The position numbers and the translations under genes are program-made. 64,000 nucleotides of DNA from Paraspadella gotoi (Eukaryota; Chaetognatha). The notes below the pieces were generated by a model that worked only from the letters and a program-made list of their open reading frames with translations, did no database searches and was not told the DNA's origin. Location of the stretch: assembly GCA_051294375.1 (NCBI GenBank), contig CM119268.1:22881427-22945426 (forward strand), given 5' to 3'. Shown here piece by piece: positions 50,539-61,500 of the stretch; within the stretch, counting starts at the first letter, position 1, and each line of letters opens with the position of its first letter.

Positions 50539-52817
50539 ATGTCTCGTGGAGAATTGGCCTGCAAAGTCTACGTGGGGGAGTTGGATCCGAGGGCGGAGAA
50601 GAAGGAGGTGGAGGATTGTTTCGCCAAATGCGGACGAATTAGGTGAGGACTGACTGACTGACTTTTTTGTTGTGAGGAGAAAAGGAAAAAGGAATTTGAT
50701 TAATGATCTCATTTTCAGGGTGGCAACTGAGAATATTCCCTTCTTTAGATTTCCTCGCAACTTGAACTTTATTTGAATGCATGTAAATTATATGTAAATA
50801 TAACTAAAAGCGAGTCTCTTAAGGTGTGGTTTTTCTCAATTGCCTCCTGCTTTTTTTTTTATTTGGTTTTAATTTTTTGTCGGCCAGGTCTAGTCATAAG
50901 CGTAATTCTGACAACGCTTCTCAAATGTGGCGGTACTCTGTACCGCGTCTTATAAATTATTTATTCAAGTTTGATTTCAATATTGCTATATTCATCTAAT
51001 AAATGTCTTTTTAATAAAGCTTAAATTTATAAAAGGTAACCCCGAATTAATATGTTTAAAAATTGCCAAAAGTGTAACACGAAAACTATTTTCTATCTTA
51101 AGTAATGACCTTCCTACCTTCGTGGGAGGCTGATAAAATCCTCGCCCCTTCGCGCCCTTCCTACGGCCCCTTATTAAATGGCGACCCGTCTGGCACTCTT
51201 CCGGCGCGTCGCTACGTATCACGCGCGCCCGTGCCTTCGCGTCGCGGCGCGTTCCATGCTACGCGCCGGGCCTTCTCGTCGCTTCCTTGTTACGCGCGTC
51301 GTCTTGTCACGTCCCCTTGCGCCGCGTCCCGTCGCGTCACGTCCGTCGGCGTCCGTCCGTCCGTCCGCGCGATTAGATTCTTGATTGAGACAATCGTCAG
51401 ATGAGAGCGAGACAAAATAGAGGGTGTGTTGAGAGAGACAGAGAGTGAGTTTGAGATAAAAAAGTGAGAAAAATGGGAGAGTAAGTTGTTAAGGAGTCAT
51501 AGAGAGAAAGAGAGAGACGGAGATCATGAGATTAATCTCCAAAGAGATAGAGTGTTAGAAAGAGAGAGAAAGCGAGACAGAGAGAGAGTTGCACAGGGGA
51601 ACGCTTCCTTCCTTGCTTCCTCCTCGACGCGTCTTCCTTCTTCTCCGTTCGTCGTAATTAATTCTCTGCTTTAGTCTCGTCTTAACTTCGTTTCACTTCG
51701 GTCAAATTCAAGGGTAAAAAAAAAAAGAAAAACAGAAACTGTTTTGCCTATATATTTTGTCATTTGTCTATTAGTTAAAAAAATATTCATTTTGTTGGAA
51801 TATAAATTTTATTTTCGTTATCATTTGGGTGTTGATATTTTCCTGTGCATAAATGGCATAATGCCGTATAACTCAAGCAAGCCATTTGTTATAAAGCGTT
51901 TTTAACTGGATTTAACTGCTCCGCAAATTGACCTTTCAAATATTTTTCAACAATGTTTAATATTTAATAATTGTTCTGTGCCTTCCTTTAAATTAAGCTG
52001 AACTTCTCCTTCTCCCCTTCCCCTCCGATCCCCTTCCCCACTTATCCCCACCCCCGCCATTAGATCCGTCTGGGTCGCCCGCAATCCTCCCGGTTTCGCT
52101 TTCGTCGAGTACGAGGATCCGCGCGACGCCGAAGACGCGGTGCGCCATCTAGACGGGTCGCGCATCGGACAGGGACGCGTCCGCGTGGAGATGTCACGCG
52201 GTGGGCGTGGCCGTCGCAAGGACGAGTATCGCGAACAGAGACGCTACTCGCCGCCGAGATACGCTCCGAGGTTTGAACGGTTACGTATATATTAAATAAT
52301 GAAATTGGTACAACCAATATAAAAATTATCCATTCATTTAATAAATAAGCAATCTTGCCCCTGACTTTGGACAGGCTTTGGTGGTTTAAGGCCTCCATCA
52401 CTCTTACAAGATAATGACATAGCAGGTCCTTGCAAGCTTTCAATCAAGACTCTCTCACAGTCTCGTTTATTCACTCCCAGAGTATATATCCCAGATATAT
52501 ATATCCCAGATAATAATAATTTCAAAAGAAATTGTGTTCTCCAATCTCATTTGCATATTGTAGCAGTTTAGATTATTTATTTTTTATACGGTTTTCATAG
52601 AAGTATTATTTTACTATTTTAGCGATAATTTTAATAGGGTTTAATGATAATTTAGTTATCCAATTAATATCTCAATATTTATAATAGAAAATTACTTAGT
52701 TTTTACTAAGGCGCTCTCAATTTCCTCGACAGGTCCCGTTCCCGTGAACGTCGTCGCTCTCCTTCGCGCGAAAGAAGCTACAGGCGCTACTCTCGCTCTC
52801 GCTCCAGAAGCCACTAA
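50539..52817 (+). CDS. SRSF3-like: SR-family splicing factor, SRSF3/SRSF7 type
   Basis: SR proteins bind exonic enhancers and promote spliceosome assembly in the nucleus. Three exons (50539-50642, 52064-52270, 52733-52817) give 131 aa, shorter than vertebrate SRSF3 (164). One RRM covers about residues 9-80: RNP2 KVYVGEL, RNP1 GFAFVEYED, then [11 protein letters not shown]. The linker is Gly/Arg-rich ([11 protein letters not shown]) with no zinc knuckle, so it is nearer SRSF3 than SRSF7. The RS domain is short ([15 protein letters not shown] and [12 protein letters not shown]). Intron 1 is 1.4 kb, the longest in the gene, and contains a CpG-dense island. In vertebrates SR genes are autoregulated by poison exons in such introns, but none can be shown here. 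Intron 2 holds an R1 and an R2 copy. Confidence 0.9.
51170..51385 (+). other. CpG-dense island in SRSF3 intron 1
   Basis: A GC-rich stretch in otherwise AT-rich intron with many CGTC, GCGCG and GTCCGT words, ending in GTCCGTCCGTCCGTCC. A frame of 68 codons is open here, but the reading (Arg/Ala/Pro/Ser) reflects composition. It may be an alternative promoter or regulated exon. Confidence 0.5.
51405..51600 (+). repeat. Purine-rich (GAGA) stretch in SRSF3 intron 1
   Basis: Nearly 200 bp dominated by imperfect GAGAGA words (AGAGAGACAGAGAG, AGAGAGAAAGAGAGAG). GA-rich RNA is a known ligand of several SR proteins, but a role here is only inferred. Confidence 0.7.
52296..52505 (-). repeat. R1 repeat, inverted near full copy (SRSF3 intron 2)
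   Basis: It starts with the palindrome ATTGGTACAACCAAT (52304-52318). It continues TTATCCATTCATTTAATAAA, CTTGCCCCTGACTTTGGACA, GGTGGTTTAAGGCCTCCATC, CTCTTACAAGATAATGACAT, TTGCAAGCTTTCAATCAAGA and CACTCCCAGAGTA. Confidence 0.8.
52525..52690 (-). repeat. Octamer repeat (R2), copy 11, inverted (SRSF3 intron 2)
   Basis: CCAATCTCATTTGCATATTG (exact octamer at 52549-52556), TAGCAGTTTAGATTATTTAT, then TTTTAATAGGGTTTAATGAT and AATTAATATCTCAATATTTA mirror copy 6. It lies next to an R1 copy. Confidence 0.7.
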
Positions 52818-53803
52818 AAAGCTGGGGGAGCGGAATCTCTAGATCCAGAAGCCAATTGAAAGCGGCTGAAGGGGTAGAATCGGCTGCTTCAAGAAGCCGG
52901 CTTAAAGCGGAAGTGGAGAACCTCTCTCTCTCTCTCTCTCTCGTCTTTCCTCTCATCTCTCTGCTCTCTCTTCCGGGAGTCGCCTCTTCTCTCTCTCATC
53001 TCCTCCTCTCTCTCCTCTCCCTCCGCAATCAAATTTTTACAAATTTTTCAAGTTTTCTTTCTTTTTCTTTTTCTCGGTTCTCCTGTTTTTGTATCCACTA
53101 CGAAAAAAATCTTTCCGTTGGAGAAACGTAAATAATTATTAATTATTTGTATTTTCTTTGTTCCCGGTAAATTTCTTCTTTGTTGTTTGGATTGTAAACC
53201 GATATCTATCATAATCTCTTTTTTTTTTTCGTATTTTTTCTCTTTTCGTTTCGTTTTGTCGACCAGATATATTAATAAAAAGAATTATAAACAAACATTT
53301 ATTCGTTTTCTTTTTTCTTAGTCTGATTGACTCCGAGAAGGCAAAGTCTGCCGGGGAAGGAAAAATAAACAAAAAACAAAAAAGGAAGTGTCGACTTTGA
53401 TTTTCGAGTTGAAAATCTTGTTTTTTTATGGGAGAACTCGTAAATTCGATAAATAAATCGATGAAAAAAAAAAACAATAAAACAACTGAATGAAACCAAC
53501 GCACTGACTTTGAATTTGGGACGCGCGATTCATAGACTCACAGATTACGATCTTAGAATCCAGATTCGTAAGAAGCTTTAAGTTTAACCCGCGTCTTTCT
53601 TTCGCGTCCCGATTCATCGCTCTTCCCCATCAACGACGCTCTTCCCCATCAACGACGCTCTTCCCCATCAACGACGCTCTTCCCCATCAGCAGCGCTCTT
53701 CCCCATCAACGACGCTCTTCCCCATCAACGACGCTCTTCCCCACCACTGCCGCTCTCCCCTCTCGCGCTTCATCCATTTCTTTCCCGATTAAAAATCCCA
53801 AAG
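52818..53803. other. Intergenic region between SRSF3 and the Ly6-type gene
   Basis: About 1 kb. A near-repeat of the SRSF3 tail (CCAGAAGCCA twice near 52804-52855) and a (CT)n run at 52921-52942 lie in the likely 3' UTR. The middle is AT-rich. The right end is the 19-bp array at 53618-53757. Confidence 0.45.
53618..53757 (+). repeat. 19-bp tandem array upstream of the Ly6-type gene
   Basis: About seven units of GACGCTCTTCCCCATCAAC, the last degenerate, end about 47 bp before the start codon, so the array is in the core promoter or 5' UTR. Confidence 0.95.
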
Positions 53804-54884
53804 ATGGCGCGGCCCGTTTCGTCTTCCGCCTGGCTGCTGTGCGGCCTCATCGGTCTCCTCGCCTTCGTGACTCCCAGTTTGGGCGAGGATTTTAAGTGTT
53901 ACAGGTCGGTCGGGCGCTCCAACTTCACGTGTCTCGTGATACGTGATAAAGTTTACTTTTGTTTTTGGGGAAGAAAATATCGTCCTTGGAGTTATGTTTG
54001 TAAAAAAATCAGAATATGAAATAAAAAAAAAAATTTCACGTAGTTTTTGTGTTAATTCAGTTTCGAGAGAAATTGTTATGATTTATACATGTAATCTATA
54101 ATCTACGAAGCAACGATACATAAACAAACAAACAAACAATGTTTCTCTGTCATTGAATCTCAATCCTCGATCTTCAGATGCGAAATGGACTCCGAGGCTA
54201 AGAAGCCCTCGCGTTGCGACTCGGTCCAGGTGTGCTCCGGCGAGAGGCCCGTCTGCGGCAAGCTCGAGTTCTCCGCCTTCTTCCACGGAGTTATGGGCGT
54301 CCGGACGCTCAAGTTCTGCTACGACATGGTAAATCTGCTCGAGACATTCTTTTCAACGATCCCACCTTTGCCACGCCCACTGACCCCTTGACCTCTTCCC
54401 ATTCAGCGCCGCAAAGACTCTGGTCGCCCACTAGAGGACATCGATCTCTGCGACGTTCCGCATCACGACTTCCACTCCGTCTTCTCTCTTGAAACTCGTT
54501 CCATTCTTGGCACGGTGAGACTTGAGGGCGCTTTAGAAAACTCTCCCTTTTATGTGTAGTTTTCAAATCTTGATTTTGGTTGACTCTATGGGTGAAATCT
54601 GTGAGCGTTGTCAATTTTCATTTAGTTTATTAATAGTTTAATAATACAATTATTTTGCATCCGCTGGCGTATTATAAAGAAAAATCCAAGGCCGCAAAAT
54701 CACCCAATTTTGACAACCCTTTTTTTTCCCCCGTCTTTTCCAGGTGTGCAAGAACAAGCATTCGACATGGCATATGTCTCACAGTTGCACCACGAGTATG
54801 TGCAATGGTGCCGACCAAAGGACGAAGACTGCGACGTCTTTGCTTCTGTTCGTAACTGCTCTCGCGCTGTGGGCCGCTTGGTGA
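53804..54884 (+). CDS. Ly6/uPAR-type GPI-anchored surface protein
   Basis: Four exons (53804-53904, 54178-54328, 54407-54514, 54744-54884) give 166 aa. Residues 1-27 form a signal peptide with hydrophobic core LLCGLIGLLAFV and a likely cut after LGE. The mature part starts FKCYRCEMDS, the CxxC opening of three-finger domains, and closes with SCTTSMCNG, the C-x4-C-N signature of Ly6 proteins. About ten Cys lie between. The end is a hydrophobic tail (SLLLFVTALALWAAW), a GPI-attachment signal. It should be a small cell-surface protein, possibly a receptor modulator. Partners cannot be inferred. The 5' flank has a 19-bp tandem array. This family changes quickly, so no orthologue can be named. Confidence 0.8.
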
Positions 54885-55599
54885 ACAGACTTGACCCCGT
54901 CGTCCTCTTTTTAAGTCTTTAGCCTTAGTCCCTTTTTTTTAATAATTACTTTTTCTTTCGTCATCGAAATTTTTTTTTCAGAGTTTTATCGTTCGTTGTT
55001 GTTGTTGTTGTTGTTGTTTTGGAACCTGTTAATTCCTCGCAGAAATGTTTCATGCGGATGACTCGTTAACTTGATTAAAAGTCTGATCTTTTAATTAAAT
55101 TTTGATCTATTTTTAGTTTCGTTGGTTTTTTTTTGTCAAATGCGAGAGTCATCCCCGTGCGACTTTGTTTTTGTAATCCCCGTTATGAAACGACTTTAGT
55201 GTCTTACTGTTCGTTAATCGTTGAATCATTGTCAAGAAATCTATTTTTATTAATTCATACATACTTTCAGTTGCTTCGCCTCTTTATGGATTATGGAATC
55301 AAGGTTTTTTTTGTTGTAGCGCTGATTATATTTAACCAATTGGCATCTTCTATTTTTTTTCAAAATCGTTGGGCGTTCGATTTATGATCATTGCTCTTCT
55401 CGTTTCTGTTGCTCTTGAGAATAACAAATATACAAATCATGTTACGACAACAAAAAAAAAATTATTTTCAGTTTGTGAACGATGAAACTATTGGAAGAAA
55501 AAAAAAAAAGCCTTTCAGATATTTAGCGCAGTTGTAAAAAAAGTTAAATTAATTAGACTTTAATTAAAAACCAGTTATTCAATTAAAAACCTTTATAAG
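54885..55599. other. Intergenic region between the Ly6-type gene and the M3 homologue
   Basis: 715 bp, AT-rich, with a (TTG)n run near 54993-55020. No supportable exon or known repeat. Confidence 0.45.
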
Positions 55600-58500
55600 A
55601 TGTCTTCTCTGGCGGCGCGGCGCCTTCTTTGGCGTCGATGCGGCGCCCCCGACGCCGGCCTGGCACGCCGGCAAACGCAGTTGCGCGCCGCGTCCTCTTA
55701 CGTGGTTCTGCTTCCGGAAATTCCCACGGACTCTCCGGAGACGAACGCCCTCATGCGGCCAGATTCCTTACCCGCTTTCAGGTAGCCTTTGACCCGTTTT
55801 TTGTGATAGGGCGAGAACGAGGACTGGGCGACTTACCAACCTTCTTCTCCTTACTCCACAGCGAGATAACCCCCGAGTCCTCCGTCAGCGGCGTCGCCAA
55901 ACTCTCCATCGAATTCGAGACCGAATTAAGTCTCCACGTCCAACGCCTCCCCAGCCTCCCTTCCACCTTCGACCAAGTCATTCGGCCTCTGGAGCTCGTC
56001 GCTTCTCCACTCGATTTCGCGTGGAAGACGGTTCGTCACCTCAGCAACGTTCAGAGGTGCGAGGATCAACGGATCTTAGTTGATCAGTACTTTTGTAACA
56101 GATGGTTTCTTGGTATATTTCTGAATGAGACTCAGAATAGTTTTAGTTTAGTTTGTTTAGTGATAAATAAATCAAATTGCTTCTGTTTCAATATTTGACT
56201 CGTTTTGGGGTTTTTCTGAGTCTTTCTTTATTCGCCTCATGGCCCAACCAATTGAATATCTCAGGAGCGAGAAGTATCCCAAGGCGTATCGACGAATCCA
56301 CCCTCACGCTCTCACGGCCAAAAACGAGATGTGGACCCACAAAGCTCTTTACGAGGCTGTCAAGGAATTACGGAAAGACGAGAGTCTGGGTAAGATAATT
56401 CGAGCAGTGTCGCCGATTGTAGTACTAAAATTTTAAATCTGTAAAATAAAAAACAGATACTTAGTTAAGGTCCTTTTAAACATTAGTTGGGAAGGCCAGG
56501 TGCTGAGATTCCCTGGATGTTAATAAATTAGACGGTGAAAGTTTTTATTTAAAGCTTGCATGGTCCTGATATGTTATTACTTGTTACCTTTACCCACTGA
56601 AGCCTGTCTAATGTCAGGAGGCAAGAAAGCTTATTTATTACAATGGTTGCGCCAATTTGATAGAAATCTTGTGGGGTATTGAAGGCGTGAAGAACTCGAG
56701 GGAAAAATAATGGTATATTTCGCGAAGAGTAGAAACGAGAGAATGTATCGCTAGACAAAATATACTGAGGGGCAGGAGGAGGAAAGAAGAAGAAGAGGAG
56801 AATTGGACGGCAGGCCAAATCCTCCTCTGGAAATGAACCTATTAAATGGAACTGGAATTCCTCTTTGCTTTCTCCCAGACGAATTCCAACGTCGCGTCTT
56901 GGACGTTTACGATTTAAACTTTCGACTCAACGGAACTCAACTCGACGCGGATGAATACGAGAAGCTCAAGTATTTTCTCGATCGGTTGAACGAGGAGAGA
57001 ACGATCTTTAGAGACGTTGTTGCCTCGACAGAAAAGAAATTCAGGTTTGGGAAGAGAATTAGGAGCTTAACTCCTGGATTCAACTTTGATTGATACGAAT
57101 AAGAAAAATTGTAAAAAATTGTCTTCTTTCCCCATGTACCTTTTCAAGCTCGACGCTAACCAACCCGGACGACGTGCTCGACATGCCCCATTTCCTGATC
57201 AAGTATCTCGCCGAAGACAAGCTTAACCCGATTCGCGGCCCCTGGAAGGTCACTTTAGATCCCGCCATCTTCCACCCTTTCATGGAGTACTGCCCCAATA
57301 GGCGAGATTTTCTATGGAATTATAAAGTGTGTTTGTATTTTGATGCTGGGCGGAGTACAATATAGTATTCCCCGATCTAATACAATAAGGGAGTGGTATT
57401 TTCATACAATTGAACCTTTCTTTGAAATACTATACACTTCATTGATAGGAAGCCAGGTACTCTGGGAGTGAATAAACGAAACTGTGAGCGAGTTTTGATT
57501 TAAAACTTGCAGGGACCTGCTATGTCATTTTCTTGTAAGAGTGATTGGAAGCCTTAAAAACCACCAAAAGCCTGTCCAATAGTCAGGGACAAGAATTTAT
57601 TGAATGAATGGATAATTTTTATATTGGTTGTTCCCATTTCATGAGATTAGAATCCATTTATTTATCCAGACTAGCTCGGTGGAACGCCTGGCAGGCGTTT
57701 TACGACAAGGCGGGTCCGTCTCACGGAGTCTACAAGACGAACAAGAAACGAATCGAAGACATGAGGTTTAATCGAATGAGCATCGCAAATCTCCTCGGGT
57801 TTAAAGTGCGACGGATAATTGAATTATTTATTAAATAAAAAAAACCTAAATTAACCGTCGATGTCATCCTTAATCCGATCAGAACTTCGCGTCGATGTCT
57901 CAAGAGACGAAGATGTCGGGATCCGTCGACGTCGTCCTCGGATTCCTGGAGAATTTGAGATCCTTCGCCAAACCTGTCGTCGACGAATCCGTCAAGGAGT
58001 TGGAGGCTTTCGCCAAAGAAAACGGTGAGACATCTGAGAGGCATCTATTTCTCTTTCTTCTCGTCTCTGTTTTACAATATTTTTTAGTTTCTCATATACT
58101 TTCTTTGATGTCCAAAAAAGCCCATTTATATGTAATTTGGATGAAAGCTCGTTCAGGCCTCAGAGAGAGTTTCCATGGACTTGACTGTAAATTCATTCAA
58201 TCATTTTTTAATTCATTTATCCTTTCATTCTTTCCATTCCATCCAAGGCTTCGACGGTCCCAACCTCGAACTCCACGACGTCCCCTTCTGGCGACGCCTC
58301 CACCGCCAATCCCTCTTCCCCGCCGTCGCCGACGCCGCCGACGCCGCCGAATACTTTCCTTTCGAGTTTGTCTTCGACAAGATGTTGGAGACGCTCGGCC
58401 GCCTCTTCGAGATCGACTTCCAACGGGTCGTCGATGCTGAGGTGGACGCTTATCACCCCGATGTCAGGTGAAGGCAGATTTGGGTGGTTGGAAGTGTGGT

Positions 58501-61500
58501 GGACGGTTGTGGTGAAAAAGTGTGGTGGACGGTTGTGATGGAAAAAGTGTGGTGGACGGTTGTGGTGGACTTTTTAAAAGATGATTACTGTGTCGAGTCT
58601 CTTGTCCAGACTTTACCGAGTGACCGACCGGACGACTGGATCCACTTCTCATCTTTACGTCGATCCTTTCGCCCGAAAAGACAAAGTCAATGGAATTTGG
58701 TTCCAAAGCGGGAGAGAGAGATGCGATTATACAGGTTCTTTTTTGAAAGAGAGAGACAGAGACAGACCTTTTTAGGTCCTAAAGATGAACTTGTTTATCA
58801 TTGACTAATTGTTAATGACGTTTATGAGATATTTACCAAGGAATTGTATCTTACTCTTAGATATTATTTAAAGCGAAACAAGACTTAATTCCTTGATTTA
58901 ATTTCTATTTTTATTCCAATTCATAAAGTATAATTATATAAATTAACGCGAGAATAATATTATATATATGCTATGTCATTATGCTATGTCATTATCTTGT
59001 AAGAGTGATGGAGGCTTAAACCACAAAGCCTGTCCAAAGTCAGGGGCAAGATAGCTTATTTATTAAATAAATGGATAATTTTTATATTGGTTGTACCAAT
59101 TTCATAAAATTCAGCTCCTTGTATTTTGATGCTAATGCGGAGTACAATAAGTATTCCCCGATCTAATACAAAAAAATTCAACATTTTTCTAATAGAGAAT
59201 TCCGTTCAAATCTGACTACCCAAATTGCAAACGCGTTTGCCAGAAATTCGGTTAAAAAACACTTGTAAAAACACACGATTCCGAGAGCATTACATCTGAA
59301 GAGCTTGTCCTATTCATTTTATGGCATTTGATAAAGGATTTAATATCTAACAAGCCAGGGGAAATGCACTACTCATCTCCGGAGAATTTTCAAACCTCAT
59401 TTTTACTATAGAAATGAAAGGGAAAGTTTACAAACTTAAAATTGCAAACGGGATTGCTATGTTCCTGTTACATGAGCGACTTCGAATTTCGCGATTCTGA
59501 TAGCTTTGTGTCTGAAGAGCTTGTCCTATTTTCTTTTTTCATTTTATAATGATTTTGACATAAAATGATCAGGTTTAAATGAAATAGTCCGGTTTGAATC
59601 GCAAAATTTTTATTTAAAAAGAAATTAAAAGGAAGGTTGAGAAAAAAACTGATTTTTCCTAATATCTTTTGAAGGAATAAAGATAAAGGGATGGTAATAG
59701 TACCAAAATGAAGCCATAATCATAGGGCACATACAAGATACAATTTTAGAATTACTTATGCTGAAACCTCCTTACAGAGTGAGTGTCAAACTAAGTCAAA
59801 ATTATAATGAATTTTAAAACTAATGACACCCCATAAGAATAAATGGAAATTTAATTCTTTTAATGATTCTGAAAAAAAAAAGGCTAAATTGTACTTTAGT
59901 AAAACTTTAAAGTTTTTTGGATAAAGAAAATGTGAATTTTTTGTCACTTAAATATTTGCTTGTCTGATTTTACAAGCATGCTTACAAAATTCTACAAAAT
60001 ATTATTCACCCCATCACAGCCTAAGTATTTATCTTTCTTTTCCACAGCAAAAAGTAAACATTGTTTTATGCTAGAGAACAGGGATGTTTACTGAAATGAG
60101 CCGAAAGACATTCAACTTCTTCACTTTACTGTCATTTTTCAATAATAAATAGGCGAATTTTTTAATTATTTAACTCTCACAGGCTTTACAAGACATTATA
60201 CTTTCATAATATCAATGTTAATGTAATTTATTATATTTTTTACCCAGAAATCATAAAATAACAGAAAGTTGTGGATTCCCTTCGCTCGTTTAAGAAAAAA
60301 AAAATTTTAACTACGGAATTATAAGTTTGTAAGAGGAAGTCAGAATCGGCGAAAATCTTAAAAGGCGAGAATGTTGAAAAAAAGGGGTGGAATTTTGATG
60401 GGTTTCCTAAGATTTCTCCACAATGTGAGTCCGATTAAAGCGAAACTTGAGATTTACAATATTCCCGTCATTCCACATCTATCGATATAAAAATATAAGA
60501 AAAAAGTCACTGGCTTCTTTTTATAGCGGCTTCCTAGGGAGTGGTCTTTTCATACAATTGAAACATTCTTTGAAATATTTTCCACTTCATTGATAGGGAA
60601 GCCAGGTACTCTGGGAGTGAATAAACGGGACTGTGAGAGAGTCATTGAAAGCTTGCAGGGACCTGCTATGGCATTATCTTGTAAGAGTGATGGAGGCCTT
60701 AAACCACAAAAGCCTGTCCAAAGTCAGGGGCAAGATAGCTTATTTATTAAATGAATGGATAATTTTTATATTGGTTGTACCAATTTCATAACTTCAAATC
60801 AACAGAATAAAAAATTTTCGATACGTAATCAAAATACGACAATATGCAAATGAGATTAAAGGACTAAAAATCGTTCATGATCTTATCCTAGGCACGACGC
60901 CCATCGGTTACCTCAACTGCAGTCTGGCGCCAAAATCTCCCGGCGCCGACGTGACCCTCACCTTCGCCGAACTCAATGACCTCTTTTTCGAGATGGGGAT
61001 GGCGTTGAGAGATTTGGTCACGGCCACGCCCTACGGGGAAATATCGGGTCAGTTAATGACGGCGGTATATCTTATAAAAGTTAACATCGATCGGTCGAGC
61101 ATTGAAGAAAGGTAAACTCGTTGATTTGGAGACGAGATAATCTGGTACATCAGTTCCAAAATGTCCCATTATGAAAATCCGATGATGAGATAAATTAAAC
61201 TTAACCTCCTTAGGCTCAAAGAACGTGGAATGGGACGCGGTGGACGTCCCCGGTTTCGTCCTCACCCATTTCCTCACCTCCTACCCTTTCGTCCGCCGCC
61301 TTTCCCGCCACGTCTCCACGGGCGAGCTCCTCCCCTCCGACCTCTTCACCGCCGCCCTCTCCTCTCGCCGCCATTTCTCCGCTTTCGATCTCCAGTGGCA
61401 GGTTCTCCTCTCCGCCTTCGACGTCGAATGCCACGCCTCCACCCGGACGTTTTGGCCCGACCTCTTTCGTCAAATGTTTCCCCTTCACTTTCCTTTCTCC

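Larger units (their letters stand above)
58735..60891. other. Long intron 9 of the M3 homologue
   Basis: 2.16 kb, the longest intron in the window. It holds R1 copies at 58976-59105 and 60535-60792, module M at 59116-59172 and an R2 copy at 60795-60891. About 1.3 kb in the middle (59190-60530) is AT-rich; within it GAAGAGCTTGTCCTATT occurs twice (about 59297 and 59515), and no gene is seen. Confidence 0.6.

Noticed and set aside
51178-51384. An Arg/Ala/Ser-rich 68-residue frame in SRSF3 intron 1
   Set aside because: Composition follows the CGTC-rich DNA; no splice sites place it in the SRSF3 frame with confidence.
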